Source: a virus
Length of the DNA stretch: 64,000 nucleotides
IMG/VR virus record: IMGVR_UViG_3300032331_003094
Location: 18,213-82,212 of that record
Strand: one strand, 5' to 3'
Shown here: positions 45,413-52,964 of the stretch, piece by piece
Numbering within the stretch: position 1 is the stretch's first letter
Layout: each line of letters begins with the position of its first letter
The notes under the pieces: generated by a model
Databases searched by the model: none
Seen by the model: the letters and a program-made list of their open reading frames with translations, nothing else
What the model was told of the DNA's origin: nothing
Program-made: the position numbers and the translations under genes

Positions 45413-45701
45413 TCTATCTACGGAAGAACTGATTAAAAAACTTAATACAACCGGAGCTTTTGATACCGATTGGCTCAAGGATCAGCTTCAGAATTGGGAT
45501 GTTGTTGAGCAACAAAAACGTGCTGATTTTATGGAGCACATCTACCAGTGCTATCAACCTGGTAACAGTTGCTATACCGGGTTATGGGAGCGGTTCTGCT
45601 TGACGGAAGCGGGTCCTTACTGCAGAGAAAAATATTTTGATATGCAGAAAGCCGTTCGTATGTTTGAAGAAGGAAAACTTCAGGCTGAACCAATGGTTTG
45701 A
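45405..45701 (+). CDS. Hypothetical protein, 98 aa
   Basis: ATG 45405. Helical with two Cys and several aromatics (LKDQLQNWDVVEQQKRADF, HIYQCYQPGNSCYTGLWERF). Followed by a strong terminator. No family recognised. Confidence 0.7.
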   Translation: MTDLSTEELIKKLNTTGAFDTDWLKDQLQNWDVVEQQKRADFMEHIYQCYQPGNSCYTGLWERFCLTEAGPYCREKYFDMQKAVRMFEEGKLQAEPMV

Positions 45702-45715
45702 TTTTGACCTATACT

Positions 45716-45752
45716 TGGGGGCACACCACGCAAGTGGGGTCGCCCCTTTTTT
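45716..45752 (+). terminator. Rho-independent terminator with nested hairpin
   Basis: GGGGGC pairs with GCCCCT; inside is CCAC/GTGG around GCAA. TTTTTT follows and runs to the next ATG at 45754. Confidence 0.9.
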
Positions 45753-45753
45753 A

Positions 45754-46170
45754 ATGACTACTCAATTCCCAGAGGATCCCTTGACTCATATTGAATCATG
45801 GCAAGCCAAGTTAAAAGAACACAAAAAACAATGTGGAGTTGCTGAGATGAATGAACCAGGAGTGACTAAAGATTCACGCGAAACTTTGCATGACACCAGT
45901 AATGCAACAGATACAATCAAAGACTGGCGTACTTTTTGGTCTGAGGTATTAGATGAGTCCAACTGGGAGTCGGACCTAGCCTGTGTTAACGATTTATCTT
46001 ATGATAAACAAGAAACTGTCAGTGATTTTGCAGATACTATTTGCTGTGCATTAGAAAAAATGAGCGGCAAAGAAGTCTTTGAATGTTTTGCTAAAGCTGC
46101 TCAAGAACATTTTGAATACACACAAAAAGAATACGAAAAGGCTTGTGAATTAATGGATGAAATCAAATGA
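45754..46170 (+). CDS. Acidic hypothetical protein, 138 aa
   Basis: Start taken as ATG 45754, just after the terminator. Acidic and helical (KDWRTFWSEVLDESNWESDL, then ECFAKAAQEHFEYTQKEYEK). Overlaps the zinc-ribbon gene by 4 nt. No family recognised. Confidence 0.65.
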   Translation: MTTQFPEDPLTHIESWQAKLKEHKKQCGVAEMNEPGVTKDSRETLHDTSNATDTIKDWRTFWSEVLDESNWESDLACVNDLSYDKQETVSDFADTICCALEKMSGKEVFECFAKAAQEHFEYTQKEYEKACELMDEIK

Positions 46171-46415
46171 AAAAACCATATCCAGCCTGGGTCTGTAACG
46201 ACTGTGGTACCAAGTTTGGCGCCTGGTATGAAGATGGTGAATACCTGGGACCGTCTCATCACAATGCCACATATCATTACGATACCTGTGATGTGTGTGG
46301 TACGCATGAAGTCCCTTGCACTGAGCCAAGGGACTATGGCCACTTGCGTTCCGATTGGGAACTACTGTGCCGCAATGGCAAACGTAACAACCGCAGCTGT
46401 GCCGCCACTCTCTGA
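46167..46415 (+). CDS. Zinc-ribbon protein, 82 aa
   Basis: Two CxxC pairs (VCNDCGTKFG and TCDVCGTHEVPC) separated by about 30 residues with an HH and a Tyr-rich stretch, then TEPRDYGHL. This small zinc-ribbon layout ending in TEPRD occurs in many phages. Likely nucleic-acid or protein binding. Its last 54 nt overlap, tail to tail, a minus-strand gene. Confidence 0.75.
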   Translation: MKKPYPAWVCNDCGTKFGAWYEDGEYLGPSHHNATYHYDTCDVCGTHEVPCTEPRDYGHLRSDWELLCRNGKRNNRSCAATL

Positions 46416-46703
46416 CACAAAGACTGGTTGAATGTTTTTCAATGGGGTATTCTGTAACCCATAGAAATACGTGCCATTACCAGTGATCGTTTGACCCGTA
46501 ATCACTGGTGCAAAGTTGGTGCCATCAACAGAACCATCTAAGCGCACTACAACGTTGGTGTTAATGCTGGTAACCGTTACCAACATTGAATAGTTAAGGG
46601 GGGCAGAACGGTTTGGAAAATCAACCGTATATGAAAGCCCACTGCCTGGTGCCGTCAAACCTGTCGATGTAACGTACAGATTTTTCTGCAAATAATATGC
46701 CAC
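46362..46703 (-). CDS. Putative virion beta protein, 113 aa
   Basis: Minus-strand gene between early and virion genes. Strand-rich (LYVTSTGLTAPGSG, VVVRLDGSVDGTNFAPVITG, AAVVTFAIAAQ), consistent with a jelly-roll decoration or fibre protein. It converges on the zinc-ribbon gene. The promoter must lie in the 66-nt gap before 46770. Confidence 0.65.
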   Translation of the reverse strand: MAYYLQKNLYVTSTGLTAPGSGLSYTVDFPNRSAPLNYSMLVTVTSINTNVVVRLDGSVDGTNFAPVITGQTITGNGTYFYGLQNTPLKNIQPVFVSESGGTAAVVTFAIAAQ

Positions 46704-46769
46704 TGTTGTAATACTTGTTTGTACTTATTTTAACAGGAGTAGAATAAATAAAACGGTTAAAAGAATACA

Positions 46770-48080
46770 GTGCCTAACTACAGAGACCCGCAACGTAAAT
46801 CAAATTTGTATCCTGTTGTCAAGGTTCAAACTTGTAGTGGGCAACCACTAGAAGTTACTACTACTAGTGGATATGTAACTTATGTTCAACCAGCAGGTGT
46901 AGCTGCTGATGCTTTTGGTCGGTTGCGTGTTGTTAATCCTCTAACTTTATTTGATTCAAGCCATCGTTACCACGACAATGGTTTGTGGACTACATCTAGT
47001 GGTACTGGTGGTACTACATCATTTGATGCTAATGCTGGCCTGGTCACAATGAATGTGACTACCACATCTGGTTCTGAAGTGATTAGGGAAACAACTAAGT
47101 GTTTCTCTTACCAGCCAGGGAAGTCACTGCTGACAATGTCGACATTCGTGATGAATGCGGCAAAAACCGGTCTTCGGCAACGCGTTGGTTATTACGGTGC
47201 CAGCAATGGCATGTACCTGGAGCTAAGTGGTACAACCTTATCGTTTGTTGAACGCAGTTCATCGACTGGTTCATTAGTTGAAACTAAGGTTGCTCAGGCC
47301 AACTGGAACGTTGATAAATTAGATGGCACTGGTAGCTCTGGAATAACCTTGGATATGACCAAGGCTCAAATCCTGTGGATGGATATTGAGTGGCTTGGCC
47401 TAGGTACTGTGCGTCTTGGATTTGTAATCAATGGTGTATTCATTCACTGTCATTCATTCCATCATGCAAACTTTATCACTTCAACCTATATCACTACAGC
47501 TTCTTTGCCTTTGCGTTATGAGATTACTAACACTGCAACGACTGCAAGCAGCAGCACGCTGAAACAAGTTTGTTCTACCGTATTGTCGGAAGGCGGATAT
47601 GAACTGCGTGGGCTCCAGCAATCAATTGGCACTTCAATTACATCACCATATAGCTTAACTACTGGTGGTACTTTTTATCCGGTGGTTTCACTTCGTCTTA
47701 AAGCGACCGCATTAGATGCCATTGTTATTCTTACTGCTCTTTCCTTGCTTGGTGTTAGCAGCACTAACTATATTTGGCGCGTGGTTGCCAGTGCCACAAC
47801 TACCGGTGGTTCTTGGGTAAGTGCTGGTAGCCTTTCTAGTGTTGAATACAATTTAACTGGAACCGCCACATCAGGAGGAAGAGTTCTTGCGCAAGGATAT
47901 TTTGCTTCTAGTAACCAAACCACTGCCACTATTGACATTCTTAAGGAAGCCTTGTTCAAATTTCAATTAGAACGAGATGGTTTAACAAGCACACCATATG
48001 AACTAAGCCTTGTTATCAGTGCAGCTGCTGGCACATCTACCGCCCATGCTTCTATGGACTGGGAAGAAATCTCCAGGTAA
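46770..48080 (+). CDS. Virion structural protein, 436 aa
   Basis: Reads from GTG 46770. A large beta-rich protein (AFGRLRVVNPLTLFDSSHRY, NGLWTTSSGTGGTTSFDANA, TTKCFSYQPGKSLLTMS) of a kind I know as a conserved virion protein in marine phages, probably with a lectin-like sandwich. Further repeats of short strands follow to the end. No enzymatic motif. It may be a head fibre or tail surface protein. Confidence 0.7.
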   Translation: MPNYRDPQRKSNLYPVVKVQTCSGQPLEVTTTSGYVTYVQPAGVAADAFGRLRVVNPLTLFDSSHRYHDNGLWTTSSGTGGTTSFDANAGLVTMNVTTTSGSEVIRETTKCFSYQPGKSLLTMSTFVMNAAKTGLRQRVGYYGASNGMYLELSGTTLSFVERSSSTGSLVETKVAQANWNVDKLDGTGSSGITLDMTKAQILWMDIEWLGLGTVRLGFVINGVFIHCHSFHHANFITSTYITTASLPLRYEITNTATTASSSTLKQVCSTVLSEGGYELRGLQQSIGTSITSPYSLTTGGTFYPVVSLRLKATALDAIVILTALSLLGVSSTNYIWRVVASATTTGGSWVSAGSLSSVEYNLTGTATSGGRVLAQGYFASSNQTTATIDILKEALFKFQLERDGLTSTPYELSLVISAAAGTSTAHASMDWEEISR

Positions 48081-48114
48081 GTTTTGTTAGACTTGATAAA
48101 CAAGGTATTTGATT

Positions 48115-48666
48115 ATGTTTAGTCCTGCTCCTCAACCTGCAGCTGCCCCTCAACCTGAAGTGCAGTTGCCACAACCCCAGGACAAACCAAAGGTTCCTGC
48201 AAAAGCTAAATCTCCTGGCGGTGATATTGGTTCTTTCATCCAGCAGCTGATTGCACTGTCGTCTTATGTTAAGGAACTTGAGACGCAGTCCCATTTGATT
48301 CACCTCAACTATGAGGGGTCAAACTTCTTGGGTGTTCATGCATTCCTTAAAGATCAATACGAAGCACACCTGGAACAATTTGATACCCTCGCTGAGTTTG
48401 TTCGCAGCATGGATTATCTGATGCCCATGTGCAACACCGGTCTTCGGGACTTGATGCCACCAGTGCATGAAGTTAGTTCCTACAAAGGTAACGACATGTT
48501 GTCGGTCTATTACAAAAACCTTGAGGAGCTTGGCATGAAGGCTAAGAAATTAGAGCCTATTGCACAGAAGGTTGGTGCTATTGATATTGCCAACTACATG
48601 GCCGACCTTGTTGGTATGGCATTTAAAGCTGCTTGGTTTGTTAAGGCAACTTTAAGGAACAGCTAA
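48115..48666 (+). CDS. Dps/ferritin-like protein, 183 aa
   Basis: Start taken as ATG 48115 with AAGG 9 nt upstream. Residues 1-35 are Pro/Gln/Lys-rich. From about residue 60 the Dps pattern is visible: LIHLNYEGSNFLGVHAFLKD and then FDTLAEFVRS. Aligned to E. coli Dps, ligands equivalent to H51, H63, D78 and E82 are present, while D67 is Lys with Asp next to it. The C-terminal helices are also Dps-like. Dps proteins bind DNA and oxidise iron using peroxide. It lies between two virion-type genes. Confidence 0.7.
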   Translation: MFSPAPQPAAAPQPEVQLPQPQDKPKVPAKAKSPGGDIGSFIQQLIALSSYVKELETQSHLIHLNYEGSNFLGVHAFLKDQYEAHLEQFDTLAEFVRSMDYLMPMCNTGLRDLMPPVHEVSSYKGNDMLSVYYKNLEELGMKAKKLEPIAQKVGAIDIANYMADLVGMAFKAAWFVKATLRNS

Positions 48667-49910
48667 TGGACAACTCTTGGTTTGGTAAATTTTTAAATAA
48701 GGTTGGCCAGACCTATGGTCAAGTAGATAAAAATGTTTTTGGTGGGTTATTGCCTGGGGGTGCTGCTACGCCTATTGGAAGCATTATGCCGCGTTACCAA
48801 CAAGGTACGATAGTACCAGGCTTTCAAGATAAATCTCCTACAAGTCGTCTTGTATCTGCAATACCATCTGCATTAAATGTAGTAGCAAATCCAGTCGGGA
48901 CTCTTGGCCTTACAGCTGCTGCTAAACAATGGCCAAATTTAATTAATGTTTCGGGAAATGAAAATACTAGGCCTGCATTTGTACCAGGTCCTAATGCATT
49001 TTTAAAATTACCAAAAGGATTTAAACCAACAATTGGAGCGGATCCGGTCACATTAAAAACTTCTGAGTTAATTGATTCTGCTGCTTCTGGTGTAGCTGCT
49101 GCTCAACCATTCATTTCGAGCACACTTAATAACGCTCCTCAATTTGTACAACAAGGTGTTGAGTCCGGGTTAAATAAACTTCCTATTAGTGCAAATTTAT
49201 TTTTACGTTATTACACTGGATTAAAGGATAAAGGGTTAGAGCTACCTAAAGATTTTACTAATCAAATTTCAACTGGCATTGGGCAATCTCAAAAAAACCT
49301 TCCATACACAAAACAAATAGTTAGTTCTAATATTAAAGAACTTTCATCTGAATTAAATAATATTAATGACGCTTTAAAATCGGGGCAAAACTATGAAATA
49401 AAGCAGATGGGCCCGCTGGGTCCGGGGATGTCAATGGGAGTTGGCAAATCAATTGGTGGATCTGCTCTTCAAAGTTTTAGAAACCGAATTAATAATCAAC
49501 TTGCTGAAGCAAAATCAAATCAAAATACTTTAAATCAAGGAGGGATACCTGTAATTCCTTATGGTACTGGATCAAATAATCCAATGAGTTCTATATCAAC
49601 TTCATTAGGGAGAGCTGTTTTTTATCCTAAGCCTGGTGGTGGTTATGGTACAAATGAAACTTATGATTTTTTCTACGGAAATGCAGATAAAAAAACAGGG
49701 CCAGATGTTTTATTTACCCCCACGGGGGACAGAATAAGATTAGATTTTAGCAACTCACAAGCAATGGCACAGGCTGTTGCAGGATCTTTATTAAATCCGG
49801 GCTTCACATCTGACGCAACAATGGCAGCTCCTACAAATTTTGGACGTGCAATTGTATCTAAATTGCCTGAGCTTGGTTACAAATATAATATTAATATTCC
49901 AGCACGTTAA
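48666..49910 (+). CDS. Hypothetical virion-type protein, 414 aa
   Basis: Overlaps the Dps-like gene by one base. Residues 1-40 start MDNSWFGKFLNKVGQTYGQV, then a Gly/Ala-rich hydrophobic part (SALNVVANPVGTLGLTAAA) like the ejection proteins at 17-24 kb. The C-terminal part is alpha/beta with several aromatic strands. AT-rich codon use. It ends tail to tail with an HNH gene (4 nt overlap). Confidence 0.65.
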   Translation: MDNSWFGKFLNKVGQTYGQVDKNVFGGLLPGGAATPIGSIMPRYQQGTIVPGFQDKSPTSRLVSAIPSALNVVANPVGTLGLTAAAKQWPNLINVSGNENTRPAFVPGPNAFLKLPKGFKPTIGADPVTLKTSELIDSAASGVAAAQPFISSTLNNAPQFVQQGVESGLNKLPISANLFLRYYTGLKDKGLELPKDFTNQISTGIGQSQKNLPYTKQIVSSNIKELSSELNNINDALKSGQNYEIKQMGPLGPGMSMGVGKSIGGSALQSFRNRINNQLAEAKSNQNTLNQGGIPVIPYGTGSNNPMSSISTSLGRAVFYPKPGGGYGTNETYDFFYGNADKKTGPDVLFTPTGDRIRLDFSNSQAMAQAVAGSLLNPGFTSDATMAAPTNFGRAIVSKLPELGYKYNINIPAR

Positions 49911-50161
49911 TCTACCCAGTGCTCTAGCCTGTGGCAGTTGCAGCACAGCGGAATACATTTCTCAATTTCTTCTTGGATACGGCGCCAGCTGTATCCATGA
50001 TTGACCATTTTAGATACGTTTAAATCCTTGTCACCTACATGGTGAAACTCAAGGACTCGATGGTCGGATAACTCACAGTGGTCGCAACTTAAAGTTTTTT
50101 TGTACGCAAGAAACCGCTGACGATTCTTTTCGATACGTTTACGATTTTGGGTCCAGGTCAT
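49907..50161 (-). CDS. Small HNH endonuclease, 84 aa
   Basis: Classic zinc-containing HNH: LSCDHCELSDHRVLEFHHVG, then IPLCCNCHRLEHW. The basic N-terminus (NRKRIEKNRQRFLAYKK) would contact DNA. Small HNH proteins act as homing nucleases or packaging nicking enzymes; here no terminase is adjacent. It reads away from the methyltransferase group. Confidence 0.85.
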   Translation of the reverse strand: MTWTQNRKRIEKNRQRFLAYKKTLSCDHCELSDHRVLEFHHVGDKDLNVSKMVNHGYSWRRIQEEIEKCIPLCCNCHRLEHWVD

Positions 50162-50253
50162 TTAAAAATATTTTGGGACCTCCTTCTAGGCTATCTGCCT
50201 AACGAGTATCCCCGGCCCGATACTAATACATAACGGGTGCACAGTTAGTATAA

Positions 50254-50280
50254 CAAAAAACCCCGGTTCAAGCCAGGGTA
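50254..50280 (-). terminator. Rho-independent terminator
   Basis: Minus strand CCCTGG/CCGGGG (6 bp, one T-G pair) around CTTGAA, followed by TTTTTTG. It ends the minus-strand operon that starts at 51741. Confidence 0.85.
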
Positions 50281-50328
50281 AGTAAACAATCCATACCCGC
50301 CCCTTCGAGGGGTGGACAGTTAATTTTA

Positions 50329-50493
50329 CTATTTCTTTTTATTTTTGGATTGGGAATCCTTTAATGCTTTGGCGGTTGGTGCACCCTTAGCACCAGGCTT
50401 ACGCATCTTTTCGCCACTACCTTTTTCAATCCGTTCGCGCTTGGCACGGATGTTGTCCCACAATCCGGGATCACCTGGTTTCTTTTGAGGCAT
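50329..50493 (-). CDS. Small basic conserved-type phage protein, 54 aa
   Basis: Carries GDPGLWDNIRAKRERIEKGS, then GEKMRKPGAKGAPTAKALKD and a KNKKK tail. The pattern LW-x-NI-x-AKR-x-RI-x-x-GSGE-x-MRKPG-x-KGAPT is a short family found in many phages, without assigned function. It overlaps the previous gene by 23 nt. Confidence 0.75.
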   Translation of the reverse strand: MPQKKPGDPGLWDNIRAKRERIEKGSGEKMRKPGAKGAPTAKALKDSQSKNKKK

Positions 50494-50668
50494 TGGCTTG
50501 GTTACGTTCTTTTAAAATTTTAGCCCACTTACATGGAGTTGTTTCAATAAGAATCATCTCTGCTTTTGTGGGCCTTGGCATCCAGCTTTGTAGAGACTCC
50601 AGGAATCCTTGGAGGCGTTCTTCATCAGAAGGTAAATGTCTGTCCCTTTTCTTCTGGTGGTTTTCCAA
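50471..50668 (-). CDS. Hypothetical protein, 65 aa
   Basis: Basic, helical (DEERLQGFLESLQSWMPRPT, then CKWAKILKERNQANASKE). Overlaps both neighbours (44 nt upstream, 23 nt downstream), typical of compact phage operons. No family recognised. Confidence 0.55.
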   Translation of the reverse strand: MENHQKKRDRHLPSDEERLQGFLESLQSWMPRPTKAEMILIETTPCKWAKILKERNQANASKETR

Positions 50669-50837
50669 GTCTTTCCATAATGCTATCCATACATTCTAAA
50701 GATTCAAGACGCATGAGAATATCTGCAATCGTATTGATTGTGATTGGATGTTCAGCGCGTGCAGCAAATGCCAATGCATCACGCAATGCATCGGTTGCTT
50801 GCTTGACTGATTCTTTGACCTGATTAGAAAGGGCCAT
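50625..50837 (-). CDS. Hypothetical helical protein, 70 aa
   Basis: Start taken as ATG 50837 (MALSNQVKESVKQATDALRD), since upstream extension runs through unlikely coding sequence. Helical (AFAARAEHPITINTIADILM). No family recognised. The 139 nt between this start and the methyltransferase stop hold no other gene. Confidence 0.6.
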   Translation of the reverse strand: MALSNQVKESVKQATDALRDALAFAARAEHPITINTIADILMRLESLECMDSIMERLGKPPEEKGQTFTF

Positions 50838-50976
50838 TTCAGATTGTTTGGGTGTTCTCAGTATAGGGCTGACAATTAACATCTGTATCCTGTAGGCTAC
50901 ACTTATTGTGACATGAGGGTGTTCAGGGTATTCGCTATTTGCGGATAGAGAATACCCTATAAATCTGTAGTGTTTA

Positions 50977-51576
50977 CTAGAGTTCTTGCCAGATCCAACC
51001 GACTTGGTAGTCGTCAAAATACGGTTCAATATCCAGGGATTCCATTAATTCATAGATGAGGCGCCCCTTGCCAAGGCGTTGACCGTTAGGTGTTTTGATG
51101 TTGTCATCCACTACGATCAAGGTACCATCCTTGATGCAGTTCTTAGCTGCAAACAATTCCTTTAAATGGTGAGAGGCTGGGGCCCAGTCGTTGTTCCAAT
51201 CTTGGATGTTGTAAGAATCCAAGTAGAGAAGATCAACTTTACCGTCTAGGGTGCCAAGGAATTCAACTGAGTCGGATTCATAGACTTCAGTAAAGACGGT
51301 ATTGGCCTGGGCAAGTTTGCATGCCTTGGGATCAATGTCCACAGACAGGACGCTGCCGCCGTGGTAATCCACGAACATATCAAACAAAAGCGTGGAGCAG
51401 CCATCGCCTTCGTAATTGTTTTCCTCTCGGTAGGTACCGGTCTCTACAATGATTGGATTCTTGCGGTCGGATAGGAAATCAAAAATTTTTTGAAATCCTT
51501 CTTTGCGATTATTAAGGCGGGGCTTGATGCCAGAGAAGTATTCTTCCCAGGATGCCGGAGGATTAGCTAGTCTCAT
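50977..51576 (-). CDS. Class I SAM-dependent methyltransferase, 199 aa
   Basis: Rossmann-type pattern of the Methyltransf_24 kind: motif I IVETGTYREENNYEGDGCST, motif II GSVLSVDIDPKACKLAQ, motif III KVDLLYLDS, and IKDGTLIVVDDN. AdoMet binding is well supported; the substrate is unknown. With the glycosyltransferase at 56 kb it could modify sugars, or it may modify host or virion molecules. Confidence 0.8.
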   Translation of the reverse strand: MRLANPPASWEEYFSGIKPRLNNRKEGFQKIFDFLSDRKNPIIVETGTYREENNYEGDGCSTLLFDMFVDYHGGSVLSVDIDPKACKLAQANTVFTEVYESDSVEFLGTLDGKVDLLYLDSYNIQDWNNDWAPASHHLKELFAAKNCIKDGTLIVVDDNIKTPNGQRLGKGRLIYELMESLDIEPYFDDYQVGWIWQEL

Positions 51577-51588
51577 GTCAGGAAATGC

Positions 51589-51741
51589 TCACAGATCAAT
51601 ACGGATGTAGTCCAGGCCCTCGGCCTTGAGTTGTGCCTCATGTTCATCTGCGGCATTCTCGTCGTAATCATCAAATGCCATCTTGTTGAAGCCATCAGGG
51701 GTTTGTTCCCCGTAGTAAAAACGTACTAGTTTACAAGACAT
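51589..51741 (-). CDS. Acidic hypothetical protein, 50 aa
   Basis: ATG 51741, stop TGA 51591-51589. Starts MSCKLVRFYYGEQTPDGFNK and continues acidic (DDYDENAADEHEAQLKAEGL). It is the first gene of this minus-strand operon, 12 nt before the methyltransferase. No family recognised. Confidence 0.6.
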   Translation of the reverse strand: MSCKLVRFYYGEQTPDGFNKMAFDDYDENAADEHEAQLKAEGLDYIRIDL

Positions 51742-51853
51742 CCAGCAAGCATGGGTAGTTATGCACCAAGAATAGCAAGATTGTTTTACTTAGTGCTAAA
51801 TCTACGGTCTGTTGACATATGTATTAGAGTGTAAACAATATACAAAACCTGTA

Positions 51854-52657
51854 ATGGTTTACGACATGCGCGACCTTAACCGGTCGGCTGCCAGGATTAC
51901 ACTCAACGGGAAGCGGCATTACACTACACCGCTTGAAACGGGACCTGCACCTTCCGTTACCACAATCCTTTCGGAAACTGCATCAGAAGCCAACAAGAAA
52001 AAGTTGGAGATGTGGTCCAAGGCAAACCCTGGTGTTAAAGAGGCTGCTGCTGAGCGGGGTACAGCTATCCACTACGGGATGGAACAGTACCTAAAAGGGA
52101 ATAAAACCCCTGAGATCCATGAAGATTACGCAAACTTTTGGGCGGGTATGCCGTCGATATTGGACCAATTCACGGAGGTCCTTTGGGCGGAATCGCCGGT
52201 ACTTGACCGTTTTAATTTTACTGTTGGTGCCGATGACGTGGCTCGCGTGTGGGGTTGCGATGATGAAGGGCGGGCATGGGCTGGCGCTCCTGACATCATT
52301 GGGGTGGTTAATAACAAGCTCACTCTTGCTGATTTGAAAACCAGCGTCAAACCCTATAGTCGCAACTGGCCTAAGAACCTGGAGAAAGGTTCGCCTGAAT
52401 GGCGAGATCTGTTAGGGGGGCATATGAAATTTAAAAAAACCTTGAAGCAACTTGCAGCATATGACATTGGGATTGAACAGACCCTTGGGATGACGGTCCA
52501 GCAAGCAGCCATCTTGGTCTCTACCCCCCTACGCACTCAGATCTTTAAGATCTCCAGGAGGTTCCTTGATTCGTTGCGGAATGACTGGTATGCAATTGTT
52601 GAGGAATATTACAAACAGATTGAGAACTGTAACGTATATGATCCGGATTTGATTTAA
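51854..52657 (+). CDS. PD-(D/E)XK exonuclease (T7 gp6 / Cas4-like)
   Basis: The active-site pattern is GAPDIIGVVNNKLTLADLKT (D ... D-x-K), followed by QLAAYDIGIEQ, as in phage 5'-3' exonucleases of the Cas4/RecB fold. Start is set at ATG 51854 (a TTG at 51812 lies within a TTGACA promoter-like box; ATG 51866 is also possible). Likely degrades host DNA and supports recombination. It opens the right-hand plus-strand block. Confidence 0.8.
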   Translation: MVYDMRDLNRSAARITLNGKRHYTTPLETGPAPSVTTILSETASEANKKKLEMWSKANPGVKEAAAERGTAIHYGMEQYLKGNKTPEIHEDYANFWAGMPSILDQFTEVLWAESPVLDRFNFTVGADDVARVWGCDDEGRAWAGAPDIIGVVNNKLTLADLKTSVKPYSRNWPKNLEKGSPEWRDLLGGHMKFKKTLKQLAAYDIGIEQTLGMTVQQAAILVSTPLRTQIFKISRRFLDSLRNDWYAIVEEYYKQIENCNVYDPDLI

Positions 52658-52772
52658 AGCTAGTCGTGGACTGGGTTTTGAGTCTCATTGGTCCCATAAA
52701 TTTTAAAAATTTTAGAGTAATTTGATGGGTAAATCGGCGTAGGATAGATAAAGTCTCGGCCGCCACCCCCGT

Positions 52773-52964
52773 ATGATGGACATTTACATCAGTGTTGGGG
52801 AGTGGATCAATAGCCTACAAAGCCATATGAAAATGGCTGTGGATGGCACTTGTTTTCACTTGCCTACCCCCATGCACCTACATGCGTTTTGGCTTGTGAA
52901 GGATAGCTGTTTTCCTGATCGAAACTTTAAAGTGTTAGTAGAAACCACGGACGTAGCCAAATGA
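52773..52964 (+). CDS. Hypothetical protein, 63 aa
   Basis: Two adjacent ATG codons (52773, 52776). Starts MMDIYISVGEWINSLQSHMK; His-, Cys- and aromatic-rich. Overlaps the primase-helicase start (ATGA), so coupled to it. No family recognised. Confidence 0.65.
   Translation: MMDIYISVGEWINSLQSHMKMAVDGTCFHLPTPMHLHAFWLVKDSCFPDRNFKVLVETTDVAK

Noticed and set aside
51811-51841. Sigma70 promoter with TTGACA at 51812
   Set aside because: The -35 is perfect, but only a poor -10 (CAATAT) lies 18 nt away; not strong enough to list as a feature.
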